Shown here: positions 1-10,885 of the stretch, piece after piece | Layout of the letters: every line of letters starts with the position of its first letter | How positions within the stretch are numbered: the first letter of the stretch is position 1 | Source: Panicum virgatum | Taxonomy: Eukaryota; Streptophyta; Magnoliopsida; Poales; Poaceae | NCBI RefSeq assembly: GCF_016808335.1 | Contig: NC_053149.1 | Location: forward strand, 25,209,238-25,273,237 | Reading direction: 5' to 3' | Length of the DNA stretch: 64,000 nucleotides | Program-made: the position numbers and the translations under genes | Notes under the pieces: generated by a model | The model's input: only the letters and a program-made list of their open reading frames with translations | The model's database searches: none | Told to the model about the DNA's origin: nothing

Positions 1-762
1 CAGTTTTCTGAGGATGGAGTTCGGAAGAACAGAGTTACCATGACCATTCCTCAGCACCCCACCTTGGAGTGGCCACCTATTGAGATTGAGGTGATTGGGT
101 ACCGTCTTGTGGATGCTTTTGAGACAGCAGCTCTCAAAGCTATCACTACTTTTTGTGAGCACCATCCCGAGGAGGTAGCTGCGTATCCTATTGGGTTGTT
201 TCCAGCAGTTAATGCTGTCAATGCAGAGTGGCTTTTCAGGACCACACACTTCGGTCACTTAGTTGGAGATGTAGCGGATGAGACTATTCAGGCTGTGACC
301 AGATATATGAAAGCTCAGTCGCACTATCAGATTCTTCAGCAGCGACACATGGACCAGGTGATAGACTTGGCTTAGACCTTCCAGCGAGGCCTTCGTTTGA
401 GAGATACTCAGATCCAGGGACTTCAGGATGCTGTTGCCGGAAGAGATCATGCCATTGCATAGTTTGAGCATCAGGCTATGGAGCATGGTGCTGAGATAGT
501 GCAGCGTAATACAGTGATTGGTTTTCTTCAGGGGCAGGTGCATGAGCTCCAAGCAGATCTAGATGATGCTATGGCTCATATTGGTATGCTCCAGGAGGAG
601 CCAGTTGTTCCAACCGCGCCTGCAGCAGCAGAAGAGGACCCAGAGAAGGTTGAGGGAGTTTCTGATTTAGATTCAGAGCACGCATTTGCGGAGCCTAACC
701 CTCAGCCGGACGACTCTTCCTCCGGCAGTGCTTCCTCTGTGGGCAACCTCGACGACTTCTAG
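1..762 (+). pseudogene. Extra ORF upstream of gag in Tekay-1 (coiled-coil protein of unknown function)
   Basis: One reading frame runs from the window start to the stop at 760-762, broken only by TAG at 373-375 and 460-462. The same protein is encoded by Tekay-2 at 26403-27653, where the start codon is visible, so the first methionine here (40) is not the true start. The N-terminal part is globular and the middle has a heptad-like stretch rich in Gln, Glu and Leu that suggests a coiled coil. The C-terminal tail is acidic and Ser/Pro-rich and ends in GNLDDF. I do not recognise a domain. Both stops correspond to CAG codons by comparison with the other copy or context. It lies about 640 bp before gag, so it would be a separate protein or a spliced product. 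Function is unknown. Confidence 0.72.
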
Positions 763-1403
763 GCACCTTAGGCTTGTCCTAGATAGCTTGTGTTTTTCCT
801 GTTGCAGCATATGTACATAGGGAAGACAATGTTGTAAAATAGCCCTAGGGAGGAGTACCACTTGTTGTATTATATGTGGTAAGGGTGTGTGATGCTAGAT
901 TGTAAGAAAAAGGCTACTTTGGATGTAATATAAGTAGCGACTACCAGTTTGGAAATCATGATCTTCCTACTTGCCAAATCTCTTCATTTGTGCATTTCTA
1001 CGCCGTTTGATGAATACTAAAGATGTTGCAAATTTTGTGGCATGTGTGCTCATCAAATTTTAGCCTATTGAATCTATGAGACTATATTTTAGTCCAATCA
1101 CTACTAATGATCTCTGTTGATTAGCAGCGTAGCACGGAATGATGAAGAGTGAATTGCTAGATTATCTTCTTTACCCTTTTGCTCTCAGCGTTGAGTATCA
1201 ATACGATGGAGCATGAAGTTATCTAACAGTTGACCAATTCTGTATTATGTGGTTGAACAAATATGTGTTATGCGTATTGTGTTACACCGCATCTAGCTAA
1301 ATTCTGCTGATTTTGTTTTGATATCCAATGTATGATCATTGCACGTACCATTGATTTTGGGAGCAAGAAAAATGTATCTAATGGATGTCTTCCATAATTA
1401 CAG
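763..1403 (+). other. Non-coding spacer between extra ORF and gag (Tekay-1)
   Basis: No coding potential is seen here. A matching spacer is present in Tekay-2 (25934-26402). The sequence just before the gag start reads ATTACAG followed by ATG, which has the form of a splice acceptor, so gag may be expressed from a spliced transcript. That is inference from one motif. Confidence 0.5.
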
Positions 1404-2450
1404 ATGGTTGGTCATACTCGTGGAACGCCTGATGGCTTCGGTCGTGAAGCTGGCAGTGGATCTTAGTAGCCACTGCCACCCACGTCAAATCTGGCCGAGT
1501 TAATGGCCATGCAAACAGAATTGCTTCGCCAGCTGGTCCAAGGGCAGCAAAATCAGCCACGCCAGCAGCATGGAGGACGGGATGCACAACTAGCGGGTTA
1601 CTAGGAATTCTTTGGTACCCAACCTCCGCTTTTCAGCAAGGCTGATGACCCACTGGATGCCGATGCTTGGCTCCGTACTATCAATTCTAAGTTTGCTTTG
1701 CTAGCGGTACCTTGTGCTAATGCAAACAAGGCCCATTTTGCCGCCCAGCAACTTCATGGTCCTGCACGTATATGGTGGGATCATTATTGTGCGATGCAGC
1801 CTGCTGGACATTTCATCTCTTGGGGGGAATTCCGAAATGCCTTCAGATCACATCATATTCCTGAGGGACTGATTGAAAGAAAGTTGAATGAGTTCTTGGC
1901 TCTGAATCAAGGAACCCGCAATGTTCTTCAATATGCACATGCCTTTAATCAACTGTGCCAGTATGCGGGCCATCATGCTGATACTGACGCCAAGAAGCGT
2001 GATCGTTTTCGTCGTGACCTCACTACCAAGCTCAAGGAACGCCTGAACCTTGTTCAGCCCAACACTTACAACGAGCTGGTCAACCTGGCCATTACTCAAG
2101 AAGACTGTATTGCTGCACATCGTGCTGAGAAGAAGCGAAAGGCACCAACAGAACCCTCGAGTGCTCAGCCACCGAGATATCGTTTGGTGCAGAACACTCC
2201 ACCCAGACCTCCACAGAGAAATGCCCCAACGGGCAGGCTTGTTTTTAGGCCGCCTCAGCAGCAAGGAGGATTCAGACCTCCAATGCCTCAGCAGCAGCAA
2301 TAGCAGCAGCAGTTTGGCCCAAGGCCGAATGCCCCACAGTTCAATCATGGGAATGGCAACAATCGCTGCTATAACTGCGGCAGTACTGATCATTTCGCCA
2401 GAAATTGCCCGCAACCCAAGAGGTCTGATCAAGGGCAAAACTCTAACTAG
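1404..2450 (+). pseudogene. gag: gag of Tekay-1 (capsid and nucleocapsid)
   Basis: The frame opens at the ATG at 1404 (MVGHTRGTPDGFG) and runs to the TAG at 2448-2450. It contains a retrotransposon gag domain (ARIWWDHYCAMQPAGHFISW, then EFRNAFRSHHIPEGLIERKL) and a CX2CX4HX4C zinc knuckle (CYNCGSTDHFARNC) near 2374-2415, which binds RNA in the family. Stops at 1464-1469 (two adjacent), around 1602 and at 2301 fall on codons that are CAG in Tekay-2, so they are decay. The TAG at 2448 is shared by both copies. In the family gag is joined to pol as one polyprotein, and here the frame does continue into the protease after the last stop. Confidence 0.85.
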
Positions 2451-5400
2451 AACAACGACAAAGGCAAGGGCAAAAGGCAAATGGTGCAAGTTCGGCAGGG
2501 GCGAGTTAACTTCACTACTTTTGCAGAGCTTCCCGAAGGAGCACCAGTCATGACGGGTACTTTCTCTATTCACAATAAACCCGCAGTCATATTATTTGAT
2601 TCTGGTGCAACTCATAGTTTTATAAGTGCCAAATTTGGAGCAAGAATAGGGTTGGATTTTTGTCATACTAAGGGACCTTTTATGATAACAACTCCTGGTG
2701 GGAAGATTGCTTCCAATCAAATCATTAGACAAGTACCAATTAAGTTGGGTAGCAAATTGATAAAGATAGATTTGATTTTGTTGAACTTAGAAGGCATGGA
2801 TTTTATTCTGGTTATGAATTGGATGACTACACATAAAGTACTGTTAGATATCTCTTCCCGAGCTATCGAGATAGATTCACCACATCAAGGAGCCACCATA
2901 CTCTATCTACCACAACGAGAGTGCTTCAACTCTTGTGCCTATGCTATACAAGAAGTTAAGATTGAAGATATTCCTGTTGTGTGTGAGCATGTGGATGTAT
3001 TTCCAGATGATTTACCTGGAATGACCCTGATAGAGATATCGAGTTCGTTATTGAACTTCAACCCGGTACCGCCCCTATTTCTAAGAGGTCGTACCAAATG
3101 CCTCCAAATGAGTTAGCAGAATTGAAAATCCAATTTCAAGACCTTCTTGACAAAGGTTTTATTCATCCAAGTTCTTCACCCTGGGATGTCCAGCCCTGTT
3201 TGTGAAGAAGAAGGACAACAGTTTGAGGCTATGTGTTGATTATCGACCACTCAATGCGGTCACTATTAAAAATAAGTATCCTCTTCCCCGCATTGATATC
3301 CTGTTTGATCAGTTAGCTGGAGCCAAGGTTTTCTCTAAGATTGATCTTCGTTCTGGCTACCATCAAATAAAGATCAAGCCTTGTGATATTCCAAAGACTG
3401 CTTTCTCGACCAGATATGGACTATATGAATATCTGGTTATGTCTTTTGGTCTTACCAATGCCCCAGCATATTTTATGTACTTGATGAATTCAGTCTTCAT
3501 GCCAGAGCTGGATAAATTCGTCGTGCTATTCATTGACGATATTTTGATCTACTCCAAGAATGAAGAAGAGCACGAGCAACATTTACGTATCGTTCTTCAA
3601 CGATTACAAGATCATCATCTTTATGCCAAATTCTCCAAGTGTGAATTTTGGCTGGATAGTGTGAAATTTTTAGGCCATACTATATCCAGTGATGGTATAT
3701 CAGTTGATCCAACTAAAGTACAAGAATTGATGGATTGGGAATCTCCTACTTTAGTTCATCAAATTCGCAGTTTTCTGGGTTTAGCTGGATATTATCGTCG
3801 ATTCATTCCTGATTTGTCCAGAATAGCCAAGCCTATGACGGAGTTATTAAAGAAGGGAGTGAAGTTTGTTTGGAATGACAAATGTGAAGAAGCCTTCCAA
3901 ACTCTCAAAGCACGACTCACTACTGCTCCAGTATTGGCTACACCGGACAGTACCAAACCTTTTGATGTCTATTGTGATGCTTCTGATACGGGACTTAGTT
4001 GTGTGCTTATGCAAGATAACCGAGTTATTGCTTATGCATCAAGAGCTCTCCGGAATCATGAGAAGAATTATCCAACACATGATCTGGAGTTAGCGGCTGT
4101 TATACACGCTCTCAAGCTTTGGAGACATCATCTTATGGGCACTCATTGTAATATTTACACTAACCATAAGAGTCTCAATTATATCTTCACCCAAGCTGAT
4201 CTCAACATGAGACAGAGACGCTGGCTAGAGTTGATAAAGGATTATGATCTAGAAGTGCACTATCATCCAGGAAAGGCTAATGTGGTTGCGGATGCACTCA
4301 GCTGCAAGTCACAATGCCATTGCCTATCTGTGGAGCCATTCAATGAAACTCTATTCCAGGAAATGATGAAGTTAAACCTAGAAATGGTACCTCAAGGAAG
4401 TTTGAACCATATATCTATTGAGCCTACACTTCATGATAATATCATCATGGCACAATTACATGATGAGGGTATCAAGATCATCAAGGAAAAGTTATCCCAA
4501 GGTGAAGCAAAGTACAAATGTTTCCGAGTGGATCAGAGAGGAGTTCTATGGTTTGAATCTCGACTTGTTGTACCCAAGAATCATCAGCTTGGAAAGCAAA
4601 TCCTTGATGAGGCACATCTATCAAAATTTTCTATCCATCCCGGTAGCACCAAGATGTACCAAGATCTTAAACAAAATTTCTGGTGGACTCGAATGAAAAG
4701 AGAGATCGCCAGATATGTTTCCGAGTGTGATGTCTATCAAAGAGTTAAGGCTAGTCACTTGAAAATAGCTGGTACTCTCCAACCTTTACCCATTCCATCC
4801 TGGAAATGGGAGGACATCAGTATGGATTTTATCGTTGGACTACCCACTACTTCTCAGAAGCATGATTCTGTTTGGGTAATCGTTGATAGACTCACCAAGA
4901 CCGCCCATTTTATTCCGGTTCATACGACTTATTATGCCAAGAAGTATGCAGAGATCTATCTTGATCAAATAGTCCGTTTGCATGGAGTTACAAAGACGAT
5001 CATTTCTGATCGTGGGGCTCAGTTCATTGCACGTTTCTAGGAGCAATTGCAAGAATCCCTTGGAACAAAATTGATTCGTAGTTCAGCTTATCATCCACAA
5101 ACAGATGGGCAAACTGAACGAATCAATCAAATCATTGAAGACATGTTGAGGGCATGTGCTATTCAATATGGCAAGAACTGGGATAAGTGCCTAGCACTGG
5201 CAGAGTTTTCATATAATAACAGTTATCAATCCAGCTTGCAAATGGCACCATTTGAAGCGTTATACGGTCGAAGGTGTCGAACTCCTTTGAGTTGGTCACA
5301 AGCTGGAGAACGCAAAATTTTTGGGCCAGATTTAGTCTCTGAGGCAGAGGAGAAAGTCAAAGTTATCCAGACTAATCTTAAAGCAGCCCAATCAAGGCAG

Positions 5401-5901
5401 AAATGTTATGCAGACAAAAGAAGAGATCCTTTACAATTCAAGGTAGGGGATTTCGTATATTTGCGAGTATCTCCTACTAGAGGTGTTCAACGCTTTGGCG
5501 TAAAAGGGAAATTAGCACCCCGATACATCGGACCATTTGAAATCATCGAAACTTGTGGACCAATTGCCTACCGACTTCGTTTTCCTTCTCAGTTGGCTGC
5601 CATTCATGATGTCTTCCATGTATCACAACTCCGGAAGTGCATCAAGGTACCTACTGAGATCCTTGAACCACAAGATATCGAATTTGAATCCGATCTATCC
5701 TATTCAGAGTATCCAATCAAGATTCTTGACACCAAGGAAAGAAGTACTAGAAGGGAGAAAGTTAAAATGTACAAGATCCAATGGAATCATCATACCGAAG
5801 AAGAAGCTACTTGGGAGACTGAAAATTTTCTCCAAAGAAACTTTCCTGACTTTCTTAGAACAAATCCAGGTACCAAATCTTGCATCCTTTTCTTCCTGTA
5901 A
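2451..5901 (+). pseudogene. pol: pol of Tekay-1: protease, RT, RNase H, integrase, chromodomain
   Basis: Domains in order are an aspartic protease (FDSGATHSFIS near 2600), a reverse transcriptase with the FIDD active site near 3530, an RNase H (DVYCDAS near 3965), an integrase and a C-terminal chromodomain ending near 5850. Compared with Tekay-2, 1-bp deletions near 3025 and 3182 shift the frame between protease and RT, and a TGG to TAG change at 5038-5040 stops the integrase. The integrase zinc finger reads H..H..CDVY, so the last Cys is Tyr, and the same change is found in Tekay-2. The RNase H region and chromodomain are otherwise well preserved. In the family this polyprotein copies the RNA into DNA and inserts it, with the chromodomain guiding insertion to heterochromatin. 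This copy cannot encode a working enzyme set. Confidence 0.93.
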
Positions 5902-5919
5902 TCTCGGGACGAGATTCCT

Positions 5920-5934
5920 TTTAGGGGGGAAGGC
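5920..5934 (+). other. Polypurine tract of Tekay-1
   Basis: A purine run (AGGGGGGAAGG, then C) lies directly before the first base of the 3' LTR at 5935. In LTR retrotransposons this is the primer for plus-strand DNA synthesis. The equivalent sequence flanks the Tekay-2 3' LTR. Confidence 0.8.
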
Positions 5935-8900
5935 TGTGACACCCTAGGTGTCTGCACAGTAGTTGTGTATCTATTTTATGCATCATGTGCTTGATTGGTT
6001 GAAAAAGGATCTTTTTGTAAATATAAAGGTTATATGTGTAATTATGATTTTATGCAAGGTCCTCTCTATAGTGTTATTTGAATAGGACGGGTGATTATAG
6101 CTTTTGTGGAGGGTGTTTTTGCAAAATTCAGTGCAATCATTGCATGGCAGGAAATCTTTCAATTCAGCCTAAGTTTAAAGTGAATTTACCTTGAAAAGGA
6201 CAAAAGTCCTTTGATCAAATCAATTTTTGCACAACATCAAAGTTGTAGATCTTGAAAAATTGAACAACTTTCATGTTGGGCACTTTTTCATTTGATCCCT
6301 AGATTAAAGTTATCATTGTTTTACAGTTAGGTCCCTCAAATTTCAGAAATTGCAAACCGGTCCTTTTCCCCTTCCTCCTGCCTGCTTGCCTGCTTTGTTT
6401 CTCGCCGCCGCTGTGCAGCGCCGACACCGCTGAGGAGGGCCGCCCCCGAGCCACCTCCTGCTTCGCGCTGGCGCCCACGCGTCGCTCCCGACCTCCTCCA
6501 CCGCCCGTTGCCCTCGCGCTGGAGCCTCCCCTGCCATGCCACGCGCTCAGATGCACCCGCCAGCCGCCACCTCGCCGCCGCCGTGGACAGCACGGGGTAG
6601 AGCCCGCCGCTCTCTCCTCGCGCGCGCATGAGTACTACAAGAACCCCAGCAAGCCATTCCTTTCGCTCTTTTGCTGTCTCCTAGCCCCCAGACTCCAGAA
6701 CACCGCCGCTGCTCCACCCCGAACGCCGGCGAGCTCATGCCGCCGTCGACTCGCCATTCCAGAGCAGCTCCGCCCACGCCAACCCCACCAACAGCTTCGC
6801 CTCACCCTCGCGCACTTTTCCCACCCCTTCTCCTCACCCAATCCCCACTGGAACCACCCCGCCGCCATAGCCGAGCTCCGCCAGCCGCTGCTCGCCGTCG
6901 ACACCATAGCTCTGGTCCTCTTCTCGAGCTCCCAAGCCACCCAAGGGTTCGCCTCGGCCTCCTCTCCGTTTTCCCCACCCTAAACCTCGCCGCCGGTGAC
7001 CCCTCTCGCCGGATTTGGCGGTCAAACCACCACCCCCTCTCTGACCACCGGCCAGGGACCTCGGGTTGAAAGAAACAAAAACCCAGGGGGTTATTTGAAT
7101 AGCCGTAGACTCAAGTGAATAGTAGCAGCAAGGGCCTCTTTGTTATTTCTAGCTGTAAACTTTGAAATTCAATAGAAATTCGTAGAAAATTCGTAAAATA
7201 GTAAATCTAGTTGTTCTGGAATCCTTGTGTATAGGTCTATGTAGTAAAATCAAAATATGATGGATGTTTGTTGAAAGTTTTTGCTGTACAAATTGATTTG
7301 TGTCACTAGGTATCTAAAGACTAGTTGTTTTATCTTTCTCTTAACTATTTCTTGAAGCCATGTCTTACAGTGAAATTTTTATGGTGAATTACTAATTTTA
7401 ATATAGTCTTTCTAAAAAAATTCCGTGGTCAGTTCTCATGTGTAGCTATTTCTTTGATTTAATGCTTGTTTAGTAGACTTTAATTATGATAAATAGTTTG
7501 TGTTGATAATAAATCATGAAAATATTTATGAGTGTTGTTTTTGAATAGTTTAGCTTGTCCATGAAGTTTGAGCCCCAGTTCATGATAATAACAGAAGCTA
7601 AAAATGAATCTTGTTAAATTGATGTCTGTTTTGTTTATTTTCTCATAATTAGTTCTTTCCAGAATAAATTCCGAAAAATTTATGAGTGTTCATAATCATA
7701 TGAAGTCTGTTCTGAAAAATTTTGAGCTTCATAAGTGTTGTGTTTTGTTTTGTAGAATTTAATCTTTTTCTAGGTGTTATCTGAGGAAATGATTTGTTCG
7801 GATTAAATGGATGCATGGAATGACATGATTTTTACAGAGTAGATTTCTCTCTATACCTTTTGTTTATAGTAATTTTTGCTGAAATTATTGCTGTTTATGT
7901 ACTGAGTTGTTTATTTATTAGCAAATCAAAGTTTACTTGTTATAGGAAACCACTACAACTTACTTTATGAAGTTAGTAAGCTTCTTTTGTGCCGTTGATC
8001 ATGATGCCTTGTGTAGTTAGATATGTTGAGTTACTACTCTATAAACGATTGCCCATGTGTGTTTTAATTTTGTTTGCTTAGCTTCACCACATCGTGAGCG
8101 TGTTTATATTTTCATCTCTTGCATCACATATAGATACGTCTGCTCTATCGGACGGGACGTACGAGCTGATCCCGGATTCTGAAGGAGGTGATTTCGAAGC
8201 TCAAGTGTACTAACTGAAGCCCTGGACCAAAGTTCGGAAGAGCCCAGGGCTGAAATAGTTAGTGACTACCGAGAAGGCAAGCCCCAGACATAACCTATAT
8301 TTCAAATTATTACCATTTACTGTTATTACTTACTTGTGCATTTACAGTTCTTAGGATTTGAATTGAAACCCTAGATGCATGATCCTAGGAACCTATGTAC
8401 TGAACACTAGACCTGAGTTCGAATAATTGCTAAGCTTATAGAACCGGTAAAAGTCGAGTGATTGCCTGTCACTCGCGAGCTCTATAGGAATTCCTTGTTT
8501 ACTTTCTGTTATCAATATAAGGACGACGGACGGGGTTGTGTTCAATATCATGACTTTATGTGAGACCCCATCTGTGTTGATGAACTTGCAAAGGTCGCGG
8601 TGTGTGGTAGTGTTGGTTATGTTTTTGAACGTACTAGCCACATGCCGTAAATATGGTACGCGGTAAGCCTAGTAGCGGATTGGACCGGGGAGTGGATATA
8701 CCTCTCACTCTCTCTTAGAGATAGGTTTTATTTTTATGTTGCGCAACACTACGGCTAGGAGGGACAAGGTTGGACCTTGGAGCCCTGTAGCCGGGGAGAG
8801 TGACTCTGTCCACAAGCCGGAAAGAAAGGTAAACGGTTGTTTGGGAACGACCCGACGGTGTTCCAAACGTGTGTGTTAGGTCTACCTGGCCAGGTTAACA

Positions 8901-9719
8901 AATTCAATTCGAATCGTCTGCTTCCCACAGTTTGGGACTGCTTGATCTCTTTGCCACATAGAGTAATAAGAGCAACATTATTATGATCAATTTTGATGTT
9001 TGTCTAAAGTTCTACCATGGTTGATTAGTAGTTGCTTACATAGAGTGGTTAATCAACTAGAATCTTGGAAGCTAAAATTTGAAAGTAAGGACCTACTCTT
9101 TATTGCTTTTCAGCAAAAGGAAAACCAGAACCTCTCAGAACCTTGCATAGTCTAGTTAGGTGGGCTACGTATACCCGTTGACAGTTAAGTCTTACTGAGT
9201 ATTAGAATACTCAGCCTTGCTGTTGAAAACCCTTTTCAGGTATGAGTTTTGAGGACCAGGTCGCTAGTTTGTCTTGGCCCTGCTCCTTGCCTCCTGGCTG
9301 GTCCGTAGATTGTGATACGTCTTCGGCCGGCAATGACCTTGACGAGTGATATCATGCTTGGGCTAGCCTGGTATACTTTTGCGACGTGTTGTAGCCGTCG
9401 TGTGTTATCTTCTGCTGTTTAAACTCTAAAGCTTTACCCTTATGTTTTGTATAACTGGTTTACTAAGTTTGGTTCTGTAATAAGTACTTCGAAACATGTT
9501 GTAATCACTACTTTGCCTGTGTTGTAAAATTGTGGTTGTAATATCTCTGGACTCGCCTTCGTGCGGGGTATGCTTATTCGATCCGAGAACCAGTGGTTGT
9601 ATCGGGACGTTACCCAACAGACCAAGAATTGTTCCGTTTGAAGTGCGTTTGAGCCGGTGTTGCATTTATGGTGATGGCCTGCGCACTTGAGCCGGGATAA
9701 TTCAGGTGGTTCTGCCACA
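5935..9719 (+). repeat. 3' LTR of Tekay-1 (3785 bp)
   Basis: It starts TGTGACACCCTAGG and ends GGTTCTGCCACA, matching the Tekay-2 LTR ends. The internal layout is unusual: about 440 bp of AT-rich sequence, a GC-rich block at about 6380-7070, an AT-rich intron-like stretch to about 8120, then a short block at about 8130-8290 that in Tekay-2 carries an open frame (DGTYELIPDSEE). In this copy that frame is broken by a stop shortly after EAQVY. The GC-rich block has open frames on both strands, which I attribute to composition. The remaining 1.4 kb up to 9719 shows nothing recognisable. Confidence 0.92.
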
Positions 9720-10560
9720 TGGCCCTTGTGATTATTGTTGGTATTTTGTAACGTCACGAATAAAATCCGTAAGCGCACGGATACCGTTGTAGCTTTCACC
9801 CAAGAGTATTCCAGGGTATCGTATCCACTAGGGAACGTGAGTACACTACCTACGGGTTCAGGCTGTCCAAGGACACACACACTGGTGTAGAAGGATAGGA
9901 AAGAGGGGACTTTCTAAGATCTAGAATCTATGTTTAGAAGAAGAGATCACGTCACCGTTATACTTCGAGCTAAAGTTATCGACCGGCTTATACAAGCCAA
10001 TAGTTCCAATATGTGCTCTATCCAATATCCGAATGTGGAGGATTACTAAAAGGATCGAACAGGGCTGTCACCACCTGCCGGCTACCTCTAAAAACCGTGG
10101 GACTATCAGACAACTGAGTGGTATAGTCCAGCCTAGACACCACATCTACGCCTTTCCCTAATAACTCTAGAGGTGTACAGGGTTATCCTTTTCTATCCGG
10201 AGCCCAACTCTAGAGTCAAATGCTACTCGCTAGCATACACGTCAACTAATATGAGGCAGAGATGATAACTTGCGATCTAAACTCTAATTCTAAATAAGCA
10301 AGGAAAGTCTCAAACACTTACAACCGAATAAGCATCTGTCGAGGTACAAGCGGAGAAGAGCGCCGACAAGCCTGGCACATCCCCCGACTATCTCCCTCAC
10401 TCTCGTAGAGGTACAATTTGGAGAAGAGCGCCGTTGCCGGCGCCTCTCCTGAGTACCTCTACTCCTAACTCCCTAAGACAACTCTACACCTCAAGTGAGG
10501 ACTCAAGAAAAGAGTGGAATGTGTTGTTGTGTGTGTTTCTCATTCTCACCCCTCCCCTTG

Positions 10561-10568
10561 TATTTATA
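10561..10568 (-). promoter_or_regulatory. TATA box in H 3' LTR
   Basis: The minus strand reads TATAAATA, in the context CTCCTATAAATACA, in the U3 part of the LTR. The identical motif lies at 33719-33726 in the 5' LTR. It is a strong RNA polymerase II core promoter match with the correct orientation for the element. Confidence 0.65.
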
Positions 10569-10885
10569 GGAGGGAGCCACCCCGGGAATGCAGCCAATCC
10601 TCCTCAAGCTGCCTTCTAGAACCAATAGGGAAGTGACACGTGGAAGCTAGAGGCGAGAGGGCCCAGTGCCAGGTCGGTCAACCTCTTGGTCGGCCGACCT
10701 CTGGCCACTGCCTTTTGCCCCCAATTTTGGACACGTGACTGATGAGTGGGCCCTTAGGTTGGTTCTTGGTGACTTGGCGTGAAACTATGTCGGTTAAATG
10801 CCCTGGTGGGTCCATGGATCTTTTTGCTCACATCTGATTGGTCGAGGTGGAATTGCTTTGGATCGATGACGTGTCACACGTGTGG

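Larger units (their letters stand above)
1..9719 (+). mobile_element. Tekay-1: Ty3/gypsy chromovirus (Tekay/Del clade), 5' end outside window
   Basis: This LTR retrotransposon begins before the window. Visible parts in order are an extra upstream ORF, gag with a zinc knuckle, a protease-RT-RNase H-integrase-chromodomain polyprotein, a polypurine tract and a 3.8-kb 3' LTR ending at 9719. The C-terminal chromodomain and the very long LTR place it with the Tekay/Del chromoviruses, which is knowledge of the clade. It is closely related to Tekay-2 at 17503-31277, which gives a near full-length comparison. All coding parts carry stops or frameshifts, so this copy is dead. It appears to have inserted into the gag region of a Tat-lineage element (T1), because the only sequence between its end and element H is 16 bp. 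Its target duplication cannot be checked because the 5' end is missing. Confidence 0.93.
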
